Assembly (NCBI GenBank): GCA_016939365.1
Contig: JAFGHD010000088.1
Location: 1 to 34,081, forward strand
DNA length: 34,081 nucleotides
Direction: 5' to 3'
Source: Bacteroidales bacterium
Lineage (GTDB): Bacteria > Bacteroidota > Bacteroidia > Bacteroidales > JAFGHD01
Made by a program: the position numbers and the translations under genes. Within the stretch, counting starts at the first letter, position 1; each line of letters starts with the position of its first letter. The notes beneath the pieces were generated by a model. That model saw only the letters and a list, made by a program, of their open reading frames with translations, was not told the origin of the DNA and searched no databases. Below, in pieces: positions 14,843 through 23,370 of this stretch.

Positions 14843-16285
14843 ATGCTCTTCAACTCGTTCGAATTTCTCCTTTTTTTCCCGGCCGTTGTGGTATTGTTCT
14901 ACCTGACACCACACCGTTGGAGATGGCTGATGGTATCCCTGTCCAGTGCTTTTTTCATGGCTTTTGCCCGTCTGGATTTTGTTCTGGTGATCCTGTCAAT
15001 CATCATGGTCAATTACCTGTCTGCCATCCTGATGGAAAGATCAGCGGGTTGCTACGGGAAAAAATGGGCCCTGGCAGCCAGTCTTATTCTGGATATCGGA
15101 CTTTTAAGCTACTTCAAATACTTCAATTTCCTTGCCGATAATTTCAACAGCCTGTTTGATCTGCTGGGGCTGAATCTGGACATTCCCCATCTTTCCGTGG
15201 TACTGCCCCTGGGGATTTCCTTCTACACCTTTCAGGCAATCGGATATAACATTGAAGTGTATCGCGGGAGCATGAAAGCCGAGAGAAACCTGCCGCTTTT
15301 CCTGACCTACCTTCTCTTTTTCCCGAAGCTGATCGCAGGTCCCATTGAAAGGGCCCAGAATTTTCTTCCCCAGTTGCACAGCCGGATCAGCCTGAATTTC
15401 CATAACATCAACTCCGGCATCAAGCTGATGATATGGGGATTCTTCAAGAAACTGGTAGTGGCCGACCGGATTGACATCTATGTCAATGCCGTCTACGGAA
15501 ACATTGAGCAACATTCTTCCATTACCCTTTTTACCGCATCCGTCCTTTTTGCATTCCAGATTTACGCTGACTTTTCAGGTTATACGGACATTGCCCGGGG
15601 TGTCGCACGCGTGATGGGATTCCGGCTGATGGAAAATTTCGAGAGACCTTTCCTGGCCCTTTCAGTCTCTGAATTCTGGAGAAGATGGCACATTTCACTG
15701 TCTTCCTGGGCGGACGATTATATATTCAAACCTATTGTAGCCCAGAAAAGATATTGGGGTAACTGGGGCGTGCTATATGGTGTCATCATTACTTTTTTTG
15801 TCATCGGTATCTGGCACGGCCCTTCATGGAATTTTGTGCTCTTCGGCTTGTTCCAGGCTGTCGTGATTTTCTACGAGCTGCTCACCAAGAAATCGAGAAA
15901 AAGGTTCAGAAAAAAGCTTACATCCCCGCTGATAAAGGGATTACACAATCATTCCACCCGCATTCTTACATTTCTTTTCATCACATTCTCAATGGTATTC
16001 TTCAAGGCACCGACCTTCGATGATGCCATGATGATCCTTTCAAGGGTGGCCACCTTTGAGACGGGAACCCTGTTTTTAGGCTCGCTCTCCACCTTTGTAT
16101 TTGCATGGTCCGGAATCGTTTTCCTGGTGCTGGCAGAGATCCGGAGAGAATATGGATGGTTTGATTTTGGTTTCCTGAGCAATAAATATATGCTCGTCAG
16201 GTTATTGAAGTATTCGTTACTGGTTCTGATCATTCTGATGATCGGGGTATTTGACGGCGGGCAGTTTATTTATTTCCAATTCTGA
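14843..16285 (+). CDS. MBOAT-family membrane O-acyltransferase (DltB/AlgI-like)
   Basis: The 480-residue polytopic membrane protein has about ten hydrophobic segments and the MBOAT signatures: PLGISFYTFQAIGY (~122-135), FPKLIAGPIERAQNF (~160-174), YADFSGYTDIARG (~241-253), SEFWRRWHISLSSW with His283, and WHGPSWNFVLFG with the catalytic-type His325. MBOATs such as DltB and AlgI pass an acyl group across the inner membrane to an extracytoplasmic polysaccharide acceptor. AlgI/PatA-type proteins use an acetyl donor, while DltB takes D-alanine from DltC. The carrier protein just upstream favours the DltB mode here. The next gene, an SGNH protein, matches the usual MBOAT partner. Confidence 0.9.
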   Translation: MLFNSFEFLLFFPAVVVLFYLTPHRWRWLMVSLSSAFFMAFARLDFVLVILSIIMVNYLSAILMERSAGCYGKKWALAASLILDIGLLSYFKYFNFLADNFNSLFDLLGLNLDIPHLSVVLPLGISFYTFQAIGYNIEVYRGSMKAERNLPLFLTYLLFFPKLIAGPIERAQNFLPQLHSRISLNFHNINSGIKLMIWGFFKKLVVADRIDIYVNAVYGNIEQHSSITLFTASVLFAFQIYADFSGYTDIARGVARVMGFRLMENFERPFLALSVSEFWRRWHISLSSWADDYIFKPIVAQKRYWGNWGVLYGVIITFFVIGIWHGPSWNFVLFGLFQAVVIFYELLTKKSRKRFRKKLTSPLIKGLHNHSTRILTFLFITFSMVFFKAPTFDDAMMILSRVATFETGTLFLGSLSTFVFAWSGIVFLVLAEIRREYGWFDFGFLSNKYMLVRLLKYSLLVLIILMIGVFDGGQFIYFQF

Positions 16286-16298
16286 TCAACAGGCTGTG

Positions 16299-17318
16299 AT
16301 GAAGATGAATGATATGATTACAGGTTCACCAGTCCGCAGGTTTTTGATCAAGGCATTGATTTTTATTTCAATGATCATGGCCGGCGACCTGCTAACCGGA
16401 AGCATTCTTCGAACCTTTTATTTCCAGCAAACCGAAGGAAGCAGCTACAGGACAACACTGGCCATGGAGAAGACCCAGGCAGACCTGTTGATATTTGGTT
16501 CTTCATCAGCACTTCACCATTACGTCCCGAAAGTTTTCACGGACAGCCTCGCAGTAAGCTATTTCAATGCCGGACGTGACGGACAAAGTGTCTTCTATTT
16601 TGATGCTGTCCTCAGGGCCATCCTGAAGCGTTACATCCCAAGGATGATCATTCTCGACATTCATCCCAAACAACTCTTCAGAATGCAAGAAAGCTATGAC
16701 CGCCTCTCGGCCATACTGCCTTACTACAGAAATCATCCGGAAATCAGGGAGGTGATCACTCTCAAAAGCAGGTTTGAGAAATACAAGATGCTTTCCAGCA
16801 TTTATCCATTTAATTCCCAAATATTCAGCATTCTTTCGTCACACAGGATGCTGCATCCCACACCACACGGAGATGAAAGCGGTTATGTGCCCCTTCGCCG
16901 CAGCATGATGGCACAGCCGCGCGATACCATAACATTCCGTCCTGAAATGAAGATCGACCCTAATAAAATTGAGGCCCTTGACCAGTTTATCGGGAACTGT
17001 GTGCAGAAGGGGATCAAACTTTATGTGATACAATCACCCGGACATTGGCATTACCCTGATAATATATCAGATACGGCACTGGCCATAATCCTTGGCAAAT
17101 ACAGCGTTGAATTATGGGATTATGCGGATGACCCGCAATTCTATACAAGGACTGAATTGTTTCAGGACCTTAGCCATCTGAATCATGATGGAGCAGTCAT
17201 TTTCTCATCGGTTGTCGCTCAAAGGATGGCGATAGAACCGGTTGCCGAATACGTGAAAAAACATAGGGCTTCTGATGTTTCAGTTTCGGATCCGGGGTAC
17301 ATCAGGCCAAATGATTAA
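16299..17318 (+). CDS. Membrane-anchored SGNH/DltD-like acyltransferase
   Basis: The 339-residue protein has one N-terminal transmembrane anchor (about residues 15-34) and a periplasmic SGNH-type domain. The nucleophile block is [15 protein letters not shown] (GSS with candidate Ser68), and the C-terminal Asp-His motif is [11 protein letters not shown] (Asp290, His293). DltD, AlgX/AlgJ and related partners of MBOAT proteins share this plan and finish acyl transfer to the glycan on the outer face of the inner membrane. A TTG at 16251 would overlap the MBOAT gene; ATG 16299, 13 bp after its stop, is preferred. Similarity to DltD proper is at the architecture and motif level, so the acyl group is not settled. 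Confidence 0.78.
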   Translation: MKMNDMITGSPVRRFLIKALIFISMIMAGDLLTGSILRTFYFQQTEGSSYRTTLAMEKTQADLLIFGSSSALHHYVPKVFTDSLAVSYFNAGRDGQSVFYFDAVLRAILKRYIPRMIILDIHPKQLFRMQESYDRLSAILPYYRNHPEIREVITLKSRFEKYKMLSSIYPFNSQIFSILSSHRMLHPTPHGDESGYVPLRRSMMAQPRDTITFRPEMKIDPNKIEALDQFIGNCVQKGIKLYVIQSPGHWHYPDNISDTALAIILGKYSVELWDYADDPQFYTRTELFQDLSHLNHDGAVIFSSVVAQRMAIEPVAEYVKKHRASDVSVSDPGYIRPND

Positions 17319-17323
17319 TTTTG
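17316..17323 (+). promoter_or_regulatory. Possible -7 box before gmd
   Basis: TAATTTTG fits TAnnTTTG and overlaps the TAA stop of the SGNH gene, 25 bases before the gmd ATG. No -33 box is evident and the box is close to the start codon, so the call is weak. Confidence 0.25.
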
Positions 17324-17347
17324 CATTTCGCAAAGAATTCGAATGCT

Positions 17348-18499
17348 ATGAAAACAGCCTTAGTTACCGGTATTACAGGTCAGGACGGTGCTTATCTTAC
17401 CGAGCTGCTCCTGTCCAAGGGATATACTGTATGGGGGATAAAGCGTAGGTCTTCACTCTTCAATACAGCCCGCATTGACCATCTGTTTCACAACGACCGG
17501 GAACAGGGTGATAACCGGTTCAAATATCTCTACGGAGACCTGACCGATTCAAGCAACCTGATCCGGGCCATACAGGAGATACAGCCGGATGAAATATACA
17601 ACCTGGCGGCTATGTCTCATGTGAAGGTGAGTTTTGACACCCCCGAGTATACTGCCAATGCGGATGGATTAGGAACCCTCAGGATACTGGAAGCTGTGAG
17701 ACTGCTAGGTATGGTGGACAAAACCCGCATCTACCAGGCATCCACTTCTGAGCTGTTCGGGAAGGTGGCTGAAATTCCCCAGACGGAAAAAACACCTTTC
17801 TATCCCAGAAGCCCATATGGAGCTGCAAAGTTGTATGCATACTGGATAACGGTTAACTACCGGGAAGCCTATAATATGTTCGCCTCAAATGGTATCCTCT
17901 TTAATCATGAATCACCGCTGAGGGGTGAAACATTCGTTACCCGGAAAATCACACGTGCCATTGCCAATATCTCGCTCGGTCTGCAGAAAAAGCTCCACCT
18001 GGGCAACCTCTCGGCACAGCGCGACTGGGGGCATGCAAGGGATTACGTGGTGGCCATGTGGCTCATACTGCAACACCATGAACCCGATGACTTCGTGATA
18101 GCCACCGGGAGAACAGCAAGTGTAAGGGATTTCGTCAGGATGTCGTTTGATTATGCCGGGATCACTCTCGCCTTCCAGGGAGAGGGAATTGATGAAACAG
18201 GAGTGGTAGATGACATCGATCCGGCACGTTTCGAAGAAACCATCGGGATCAAACCTCACTTTCTTCAGAAGGGACAGGTAGTAGTGGCGGTCGATCCCTT
18301 CTACTTCCGGCCTACAGAAGTGGAACTGCTTATCGGTGATGCTTCAAAGGCCCGGGACCTTCTTAGCTGGACCCCGTCCACAAAACTGGAAGACTTGGTC
18401 AGTGAAATGATGAGAAACGATATCAGCTTGATGAAAAGGGATGAGTACCTGAAAAAAGGAGGGTTCAGCGTGCTTCCCAAAATCGAAGATATTCAGTAA
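17348..18499 (+). CDS. gmd: GDP-mannose 4,6-dehydratase
   Basis: This 383-residue extended SDR starts [17 protein letters not shown], the Gmd NADP-binding signature. It carries [14 protein letters not shown], the catalytic Ser/Thr-Glu region [12 protein letters not shown], YxxxK in [29 protein letters not shown] and [17 protein letters not shown]. It converts GDP-D-mannose to GDP-4-keto-6-deoxymannose. The usual partner for L-fucose (GMER/WcaG) is absent. Instead an RmlC-like epimerase and a sugar aminotransferase follow, pointing to a 4-amino-4,6-dideoxy sugar or another 6-deoxy derivative. TTG 17321 is open in frame, but ATG 17348 matches the family N terminus. Confidence 0.95.
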   Translation: MKTALVTGITGQDGAYLTELLLSKGYTVWGIKRRSSLFNTARIDHLFHNDREQGDNRFKYLYGDLTDSSNLIRAIQEIQPDEIYNLAAMSHVKVSFDTPEYTANADGLGTLRILEAVRLLGMVDKTRIYQASTSELFGKVAEIPQTEKTPFYPRSPYGAAKLYAYWITVNYREAYNMFASNGILFNHESPLRGETFVTRKITRAIANISLGLQKKLHLGNLSAQRDWGHARDYVVAMWLILQHHEPDDFVIATGRTASVRDFVRMSFDYAGITLAFQGEGIDETGVVDDIDPARFEETIGIKPHFLQKGQVVVAVDPFYFRPTEVELLIGDASKARDLLSWTPSTKLEDLVSEMMRNDISLMKRDEYLKKGGFSVLPKIEDIQ

Positions 18500-18591
18500 C
18501 CCTGTCTGCAGACCCGAATATTGTCAGCCTCTAAGAAACAATTCCCAACATATCCTTGCCGTTCTGTCCGGCAGGAATCAAATCCAATGCT

Positions 18592-19131
18592 ATGTCATTT
18601 AAAGAGCTTTCAATTACACATTCCGCTGTATTGCCTGAAGTGATGGTCATTAAACCTTCTGTTTACAGTGACCTGAGAGGTAATATCTACACTTCCTTCA
18701 ACCGTGAACTTTATAGGGGATTGTTGCCTGATGGCATCGATTTCATCCATGACAAGTTTGCCGAGTCACGGTTCAATGTGCTGCGTGGCCTGCACGGAGA
18801 CACCAAGACTTGGAAACTGGTTTCATGTGTTTTCGGTGAGCTGTACGAGGTAGTGGCCGATGTAAGGAGAGGGTCACCAACCTTTGGGAAATGGGATGCC
18901 TTTTTGCTCAGGGGAGATGATTACATTCAGATACTGATCCCTCCGGGATATGTCAACGGCTATTATGTCAAAAGCGACAAGGCCGTTTTTCACTACAAGC
19001 TGGCCTATACCGGTGATTATGTTGATGCATCCGACCAGATGACCATTTTTTGGAATGATCCGGATCTGGCCATAGAATGGCCATGCTCCGCTCCGATCCT
19101 GCAGGAAAGAGATATGAAACCCAAAAATTGA
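18592..19131 (+). CDS. RmlC-like nucleotide-sugar 3,5-epimerase of the GDP-sugar (DdahB/MlghB-like) type
   Basis: The 179-residue cupin is of RmlC size. It has the catalytic-histidine block FNVLRGLHGDTKTWKLVSCVFGE and ends with the DP-x-L-x-I-x-WP motif (FWNDPDLAIEWP). As I recall them, the HDKF, RG[LI]HGDxKTxKLV and YKLAYxGxYxDAxDQ segments match the Campylobacter DdahB/MlghB epimerases better than dTDP-rhamnose RmlC (RGLHYQ, GFAHGF). Those enzymes epimerise C3 and/or C5 of GDP-4-keto-6-deoxy-manno-heptose. Its place directly after gmd supports a GDP-linked 4-keto-6-deoxy substrate. It lies 92 bp after gmd and 7 bp before the aminotransferase. RmlC acting on the RmlB product is the alternative. 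Confidence 0.8.
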   Translation: MSFKELSITHSAVLPEVMVIKPSVYSDLRGNIYTSFNRELYRGLLPDGIDFIHDKFAESRFNVLRGLHGDTKTWKLVSCVFGELYEVVADVRRGSPTFGKWDAFLLRGDDYIQILIPPGYVNGYYVKSDKAVFHYKLAYTGDYVDASDQMTIFWNDPDLAIEWPCSAPILQERDMKPKN

Positions 19132-19138
19132 GCAATCT

Positions 19139-20329
19139 ATGTCAAAATCAGATAGTAAACTGGCGATAAACGGCGGCAAGCCGGTGTCCGAGAAACCGGT
19201 GCTGATCCACAAACCCTACCTGATGGAGGATGATTTCGCTGCCGTGGATCGGGCGATCCGCTCTAGGTTTGTTTCAGGCGATGGTCCTGATTGCAGGGAA
19301 TTTGAAAGACAACTGGCCCAGTACCTGGGTGCTAGGCATGTACTTTTTGTGAATTCTGCCACCTCGGCCCTCGAACTGGCTTTCCGGGTGAAGGGATTCC
19401 CGCCGGGATCCGAAGTGATCGTACCGGATTTTACATATACCTCGACCGCCCTGGGCCCGCTTTACAACAATCTTGCCATCAGGCTGGCCGATGTTTATCC
19501 GGATAACGGAAATCTTGATCTGGCAAAGCTGGAAGGATATATAACCCCGAAAACAGTGGCAATTGTTGCTGTGGATTATGCCGGAAATCCAGTTGAGATG
19601 GATGAAATCATGCAACTAGCGAATAAATATAACCTCTATGTAGTTCATGATACGGCGCAATCCATCGGATCGGTATACAAAGGCCGCAAGACAGGAAATC
19701 AGGGACATGTGTCGACCTTCAGCTTCCACGGAACAAAGAATCTGACTACCGGGGAAGGCGGGGCAGTCGTCACTTCAGATGATCAAATCGCCGACAGGAT
19801 CAGAATCCTCAGGGAAAAAGGTACCAACAAATACTCCTTTCTGACGGATAACATCACCCGGGGCTATTACGAATACGTGGACATCGGCAACTCTTATGTA
19901 CAGTCGAATATCCTGGGTGCGCTGGGGACTTCACAACTTGCCCGGCTCGACTGGATGAATGCCGAGAGAAAGAAGATCGCTGAATATTACCTCCATAACC
20001 TGAAAGACATACCCAACCTGGGATTTCTCAGGCAGACCGGAGATTCATCAACAAACTGGCATATCTTTGTCATCTTGGTGCCGCGGGAGGAAAAATACTG
20101 GATCATGGACGCCCTCCGGGCAGAAGGGATCCATGCCAACGTGCATTATACCCCGCTGCACAGAAATGCCTACTACAAACACCTCGGTGCAGATATTGAT
20201 TTCCCTGGGGCAATGGGGTTCTTCGGAGGGCTGCTCCGCCTTCCCGTTTACCCGTCTCTTGGCTTTGAAGAGATGGGAAAAACCATAGAGGCGGTGAGAA
20301 AGGTATTCAGTGCACTCTTTGCAGATTAA
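19139..20329 (+). CDS. DegT/DnrJ/EryC1-family nucleotide-sugar C4 aminotransferase (WecE/perosamine-synthase-like)
   Basis: This 396-residue PLP enzyme has the PLP-binding aspartate region VVHDTAQSIGS, the Schiff-base lysine in SFHGTKNLTTGEGGAVV, and the segments REKGTNKYSFL and YVDIGNSYVQSN. The last two align with WecE-type dTDP-4-amino-4,6-dideoxygalactose transaminases. The TTGEGG run is also seen in perosamine synthases. It would move an amino group from glutamate to C4 of a 4-keto-6-deoxy sugar. The donor could be the GDP sugar from gmd and the epimerase just upstream, or the dTDP sugar from rmlB at 4151. Adjacency favours the GDP route. The following ATP-grasp gene may act on the new amine. 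Confidence 0.87.
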   Translation: MSKSDSKLAINGGKPVSEKPVLIHKPYLMEDDFAAVDRAIRSRFVSGDGPDCREFERQLAQYLGARHVLFVNSATSALELAFRVKGFPPGSEVIVPDFTYTSTALGPLYNNLAIRLADVYPDNGNLDLAKLEGYITPKTVAIVAVDYAGNPVEMDEIMQLANKYNLYVVHDTAQSIGSVYKGRKTGNQGHVSTFSFHGTKNLTTGEGGAVVTSDDQIADRIRILREKGTNKYSFLTDNITRGYYEYVDIGNSYVQSNILGALGTSQLARLDWMNAERKKIAEYYLHNLKDIPNLGFLRQTGDSSTNWHIFVILVPREEKYWIMDALRAEGIHANVHYTPLHRNAYYKHLGADIDFPGAMGFFGGLLRLPVYPSLGFEEMGKTIEAVRKVFSALFAD

Positions 20330-20403
20330 TAATCCATATTGCTCCCTGTTCATGCGGACGTTCGTTATAAATCCCAAAAAAGAATGGAAAAATCCGTCAA
20401 GTC

Positions 20404-21606
20404 TTGAATAAGCGGATCCTGATTTTCGGTGCGGGAGAAAACCAATTGACCCTGATTCGGAAGGCAAAGGAGATGGGTTTGATTACTGTGGTAATTGATC
20501 CTGCTCCGGATCCTCCGGGCAGGAAACTGGCTGATATCTTCGAAAAGGTGGATGCGAATGATCTTGAGAAAACCATCGGGATGTCCAAAATACACCGCGT
20601 TGAGGGTATCATCACATCTCAGATGGAAAATCCCCTGCGGTTGATGGCACGTGTGGCGGAGAAGTTGGGATTCAGGTTTCCTTCCGTGGAGCATATCGAA
20701 CAATGCCGCAACAAGTTCCTGATGAAACAGGCCTTCCTGCGATCAGGCGTTCCATGTGCAAAAGGAGTATTGATCCGGCCAGGTATGGCATTGGATCATG
20801 ATGAAATAAGCGATCTGGGATGGCCCCTGATTATTAAACCCCTGGATGCCTTTTCAAGCCGGGGTGTATTCAGGATGGAAACCACTGAGGATATTGAGCG
20901 GCATCTTGATACGGCCCGCTCATATTCCTCCAACGGACAAGTCCTTATCGAAGAGTTCATTGAAGGACCCGAATTCAGTGTCGAAAGCATTACCTATGAA
21001 GGTCAGACCCATATTTTTCAGATCACTGACAAGGTGATCACCATGTATCCTTCCACTGTCGAATTGGCTCATATCCAACCTGCCGCCATTGATTTTATCT
21101 CCCGGAGTGCAATCGAAAACACAGTGATAAAGGCCATTAAAGCCCTTGGGATTGACTTCACCGCATCTCATACCGAGCTGAAACTGTCTCCCCGCGGACC
21201 AGTCATCATTGAAGTGGGAGCAAGACTGGGAGGGGACTTTATCTCATCCTACCTGACAGAAACCTCTACCGGAACCAGCCTGGAAAAGGCAGCGATCCGG
21301 GCAGCTCTCGGTATTCCTCCTGAGGTACAACCCAGACATGAACAGGGTGCAGTCATCCGCTACCTGCTGCTTGAGGAAGACATGATCGTACAACATGTCG
21401 GAAACTGGAAACAGTTGCTGGAAGAGCCCGATATGATATATGCCAACGTTTATTTAAAACCGGGTGACAGGATCCCTCCGGTTACCGACAGCGCCAAGAG
21501 GCCGGGATTCGTCATCGTCAAGGGAAACACCAGGGATGAAGCACTTGCAAACAGTATCATACGTTTGGAAGAATTGAAATCTTTCATCCATTTGAAGTCT
21601 GTTTGA
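20404..21606 (+). CDS. ATP-grasp carboxylate-amine ligase (sugar N-acylation candidate)
   Basis: The 400-residue ATP-grasp protein opens with a PreATP-grasp Rossmann strand, ILIFGAGENQLTLIRKA (residues ~5-21). The nucleotide lysine lies in PLIIKPLDAFSSRGV (~141-155), with the adenine-side segment VLIEEFIEGPEFSVES (~180-195) and the metal-binding block VIIEVGARLGGDFISSYL (~267-284). ATP-grasp ligases join a carboxylate, through an acyl phosphate, to an amine. Following gmd, an epimerase and a C4 aminotransferase, it is a good candidate for attaching an amino acid or other carboxylate to the 4-amino group. It starts at TTG 20404; the only nearby ATG (20384) is out of frame, and the next internal Met would remove the N-terminal strand. 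The substrate is unknown. Confidence 0.8.
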   Translation: MNKRILIFGAGENQLTLIRKAKEMGLITVVIDPAPDPPGRKLADIFEKVDANDLEKTIGMSKIHRVEGIITSQMENPLRLMARVAEKLGFRFPSVEHIEQCRNKFLMKQAFLRSGVPCAKGVLIRPGMALDHDEISDLGWPLIIKPLDAFSSRGVFRMETTEDIERHLDTARSYSSNGQVLIEEFIEGPEFSVESITYEGQTHIFQITDKVITMYPSTVELAHIQPAAIDFISRSAIENTVIKAIKALGIDFTASHTELKLSPRGPVIIEVGARLGGDFISSYLTETSTGTSLEKAAIRAALGIPPEVQPRHEQGAVIRYLLLEEDMIVQHVGNWKQLLEEPDMIYANVYLKPGDRIPPVTDSAKRPGFVIVKGNTRDEALANSIIRLEELKSFIHLKSV

Positions 21607-21746
21607 GAATGAGATGTTAGCAATCCCTGACTGGATGTTGTGTTGGGCCCGGCAATTTTGAATCTGAGTCTGACTGCTTTTTATCCCCCTCTCCGGTTTC
21701 GTGATTTGCCTCAATTTCAGGCAATCAATTAAATACCGGAGTGATG

Positions 21747-21778
21747 TTTTACCAATAGTTCAAAAGTTACGACATTTG
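21747..21778 (+). promoter_or_regulatory. Weak promoter candidate before wzy
   Basis: GACATTTG (21771-21778) resembles TAnnTTTG with one mismatch and is preceded, 20 bp upstream, by TTTT (21747-21750). The spacing is the same as in the wza promoter candidate. The 225-base gap also holds a six-base hairpin (TTGCCT 21706-21711 with AGGCAA 21719-21724). A promoter is expected here, but the match is poor. Confidence 0.22.
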
Positions 21779-21831
21779 CAGTGCAGAATTTTCAGAAATC
21801 TGCGGGATGTTGATGAATTCCAAATCTGTTA

Positions 21832-23370
21832 ATGGAAGCCATATCCTTAAATCAGCAGTTCAGAAGGGAAACATTGAGGGACATCATCCTGTTAATGGGG
21901 CTTTTCTTCATCTCGATTGTGGTGATGTACTTCACGCCGAAGACCATGGGTGCCGTCTTCATCTTCATTCTGATGTTTCTTTTCCTGGCCTCCCGCAAGG
22001 ACTATTTCTGGCTGGCCTATTTGTTCGTGGTCATCTGCCGGCCCAACAACCTGTTTTATGCACCGGGTGCTGAAGGGCGGTACATGACGTTTGATCCCAA
22101 CATGACAGGCGCCTTTCCGGAAATCGACATCGGTATTGGAATCTCTATCTCCTCCCTGGAGCTTTTTCTGATTTTGGCAGTGTTCAAGGCACTGGCACGA
22201 CGCAAGTCCATGCCCTTCAATTTCAAGAGACCTATGGTACTTCTGTTCTTTTATGGCATGTTCCTGGTTATTCTGTCATTTACTCTCTTTAATGGCGATC
22301 CCATCCGGATATTGAAGGATGTCCGCTACATGCTGATCTTTTTTGCCATCATTCCTTTCTCATCCCTCATCACCAAACCTGAGGAAGGATACAAATTCGT
22401 CTATTTGATATTGCCCTTCGGATTTTTCATTTTCCTGGGACAGCTTTTTTATTATGTTACCGGGGAATACCTCACCAATTTTCTTGCTGGAACCCAGATA
22501 ATAGGCAATATAGAGTATTCTAACATCGAAGATCGTCTGTCCATGCTGGGAGGAGAACAGTTCCTGCTTTTTTTCATTTATGTGTTCTCCGTTTTTATGC
22601 TCTACCGGAATCTGAGTGCAAAAGATGGCGGACCATCGTACTATTTCATTATCATTGCCATGCTCAGCTTCCTGTCCATTTTTGCAACTGCCACCAGGGT
22701 ATGGTTTGTTGCTTTTGTATTCTTTATCGTGGTGACCCTGGTTATAAAACGCAACTTTAAGATGGTTACTTTGATAGCAGGGGCTTTGCTGTTATTCGGG
22801 GCGATTTATCTTCTCTTTCCCCAGCTGGGGGAAGGGTACAGCAGGAGCTACGAACGGATCGCCACTCTGGCTGGGGTAGGGGAAGAAGATAACGTTTACC
22901 AGGAACGGTATACACTTCTGGCTGCAAAGGACCTTCCTCCGATGATCCGAGGGATCCGGAAGAATCCCTTTTTTGGATATGGCTTTTCTGAAGAATACTA
23001 TCTGCATGCCAATGCAGATGTCGGGAATATCAATTTCATCTATCAGGGCGGATTTATCGGATTCGGACTGCTGCTCTATCTGATAAGCATGTTCTACCGT
23101 TTATCCAAGCGTGTCAACCGAGCCTTACTGCCCGAAAACCCCTTTAAAAAAACGCTGATGTTGCTCTTTGTAGGATTGATGACCCTTTCGGTACCCCATT
23201 TTACTACTACTCAGGTGTTCGCCTTTAATATGCCTCATTCTGCTTCTATCAGTATAGCGGCCTTTCTATCCATTTCAAGTTTTTTCCTGGATGAGGCCCT
23301 CCGGGTTAACGCAGCGATGAAGAATACCGCCGGTAAAAGGGAAGAACATCCCCTCCCACATGTGGCATGA
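21832..23370 (+). CDS. Wzy-like O-antigen/polysaccharide polymerase
   Basis: The 512-residue protein has many transmembrane segments, beginning with DIILLMGLFFISIVVMYF at about residue 17. A central cluster (FLSIFATATRVWFVAFVFFIVV) is followed by a hydrophilic loop (about residues 330-400) and further TM helices, the layout of the Wzy_C/O-antigen ligase superfamily. The conserved arginine-containing segment TRVW and the glycine-rich FFGYGF in the loop fit this family. Wzy polymerases join lipid-linked repeat units in the periplasm. The gene is followed directly by wzx. WaaL-type O-antigen ligase has the same fold, but the Wza/Wzc/Wzx company favours polymerase. Confidence 0.8.
   Translation: MEAISLNQQFRRETLRDIILLMGLFFISIVVMYFTPKTMGAVFIFILMFLFLASRKDYFWLAYLFVVICRPNNLFYAPGAEGRYMTFDPNMTGAFPEIDIGIGISISSLELFLILAVFKALARRKSMPFNFKRPMVLLFFYGMFLVILSFTLFNGDPIRILKDVRYMLIFFAIIPFSSLITKPEEGYKFVYLILPFGFFIFLGQLFYYVTGEYLTNFLAGTQIIGNIEYSNIEDRLSMLGGEQFLLFFIYVFSVFMLYRNLSAKDGGPSYYFIIIAMLSFLSIFATATRVWFVAFVFFIVVTLVIKRNFKMVTLIAGALLLFGAIYLLFPQLGEGYSRSYERIATLAGVGEEDNVYQERYTLLAAKDLPPMIRGIRKNPFFGYGFSEEYYLHANADVGNINFIYQGGFIGFGLLLYLISMFYRLSKRVNRALLPENPFKKTLMLLFVGLMTLSVPHFTTTQVFAFNMPHSASISIAAFLSISSFFLDEALRVNAAMKNTAGKREEHPLPHVA

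Noticed and set aside
21706-21724. Hairpin TTGCCT/AGGCAA considered as a terminator after the first ATP-grasp gene.
   Set aside because: Only six base pairs, A/T-rich loop and no U-run after it, so no support as a terminator.
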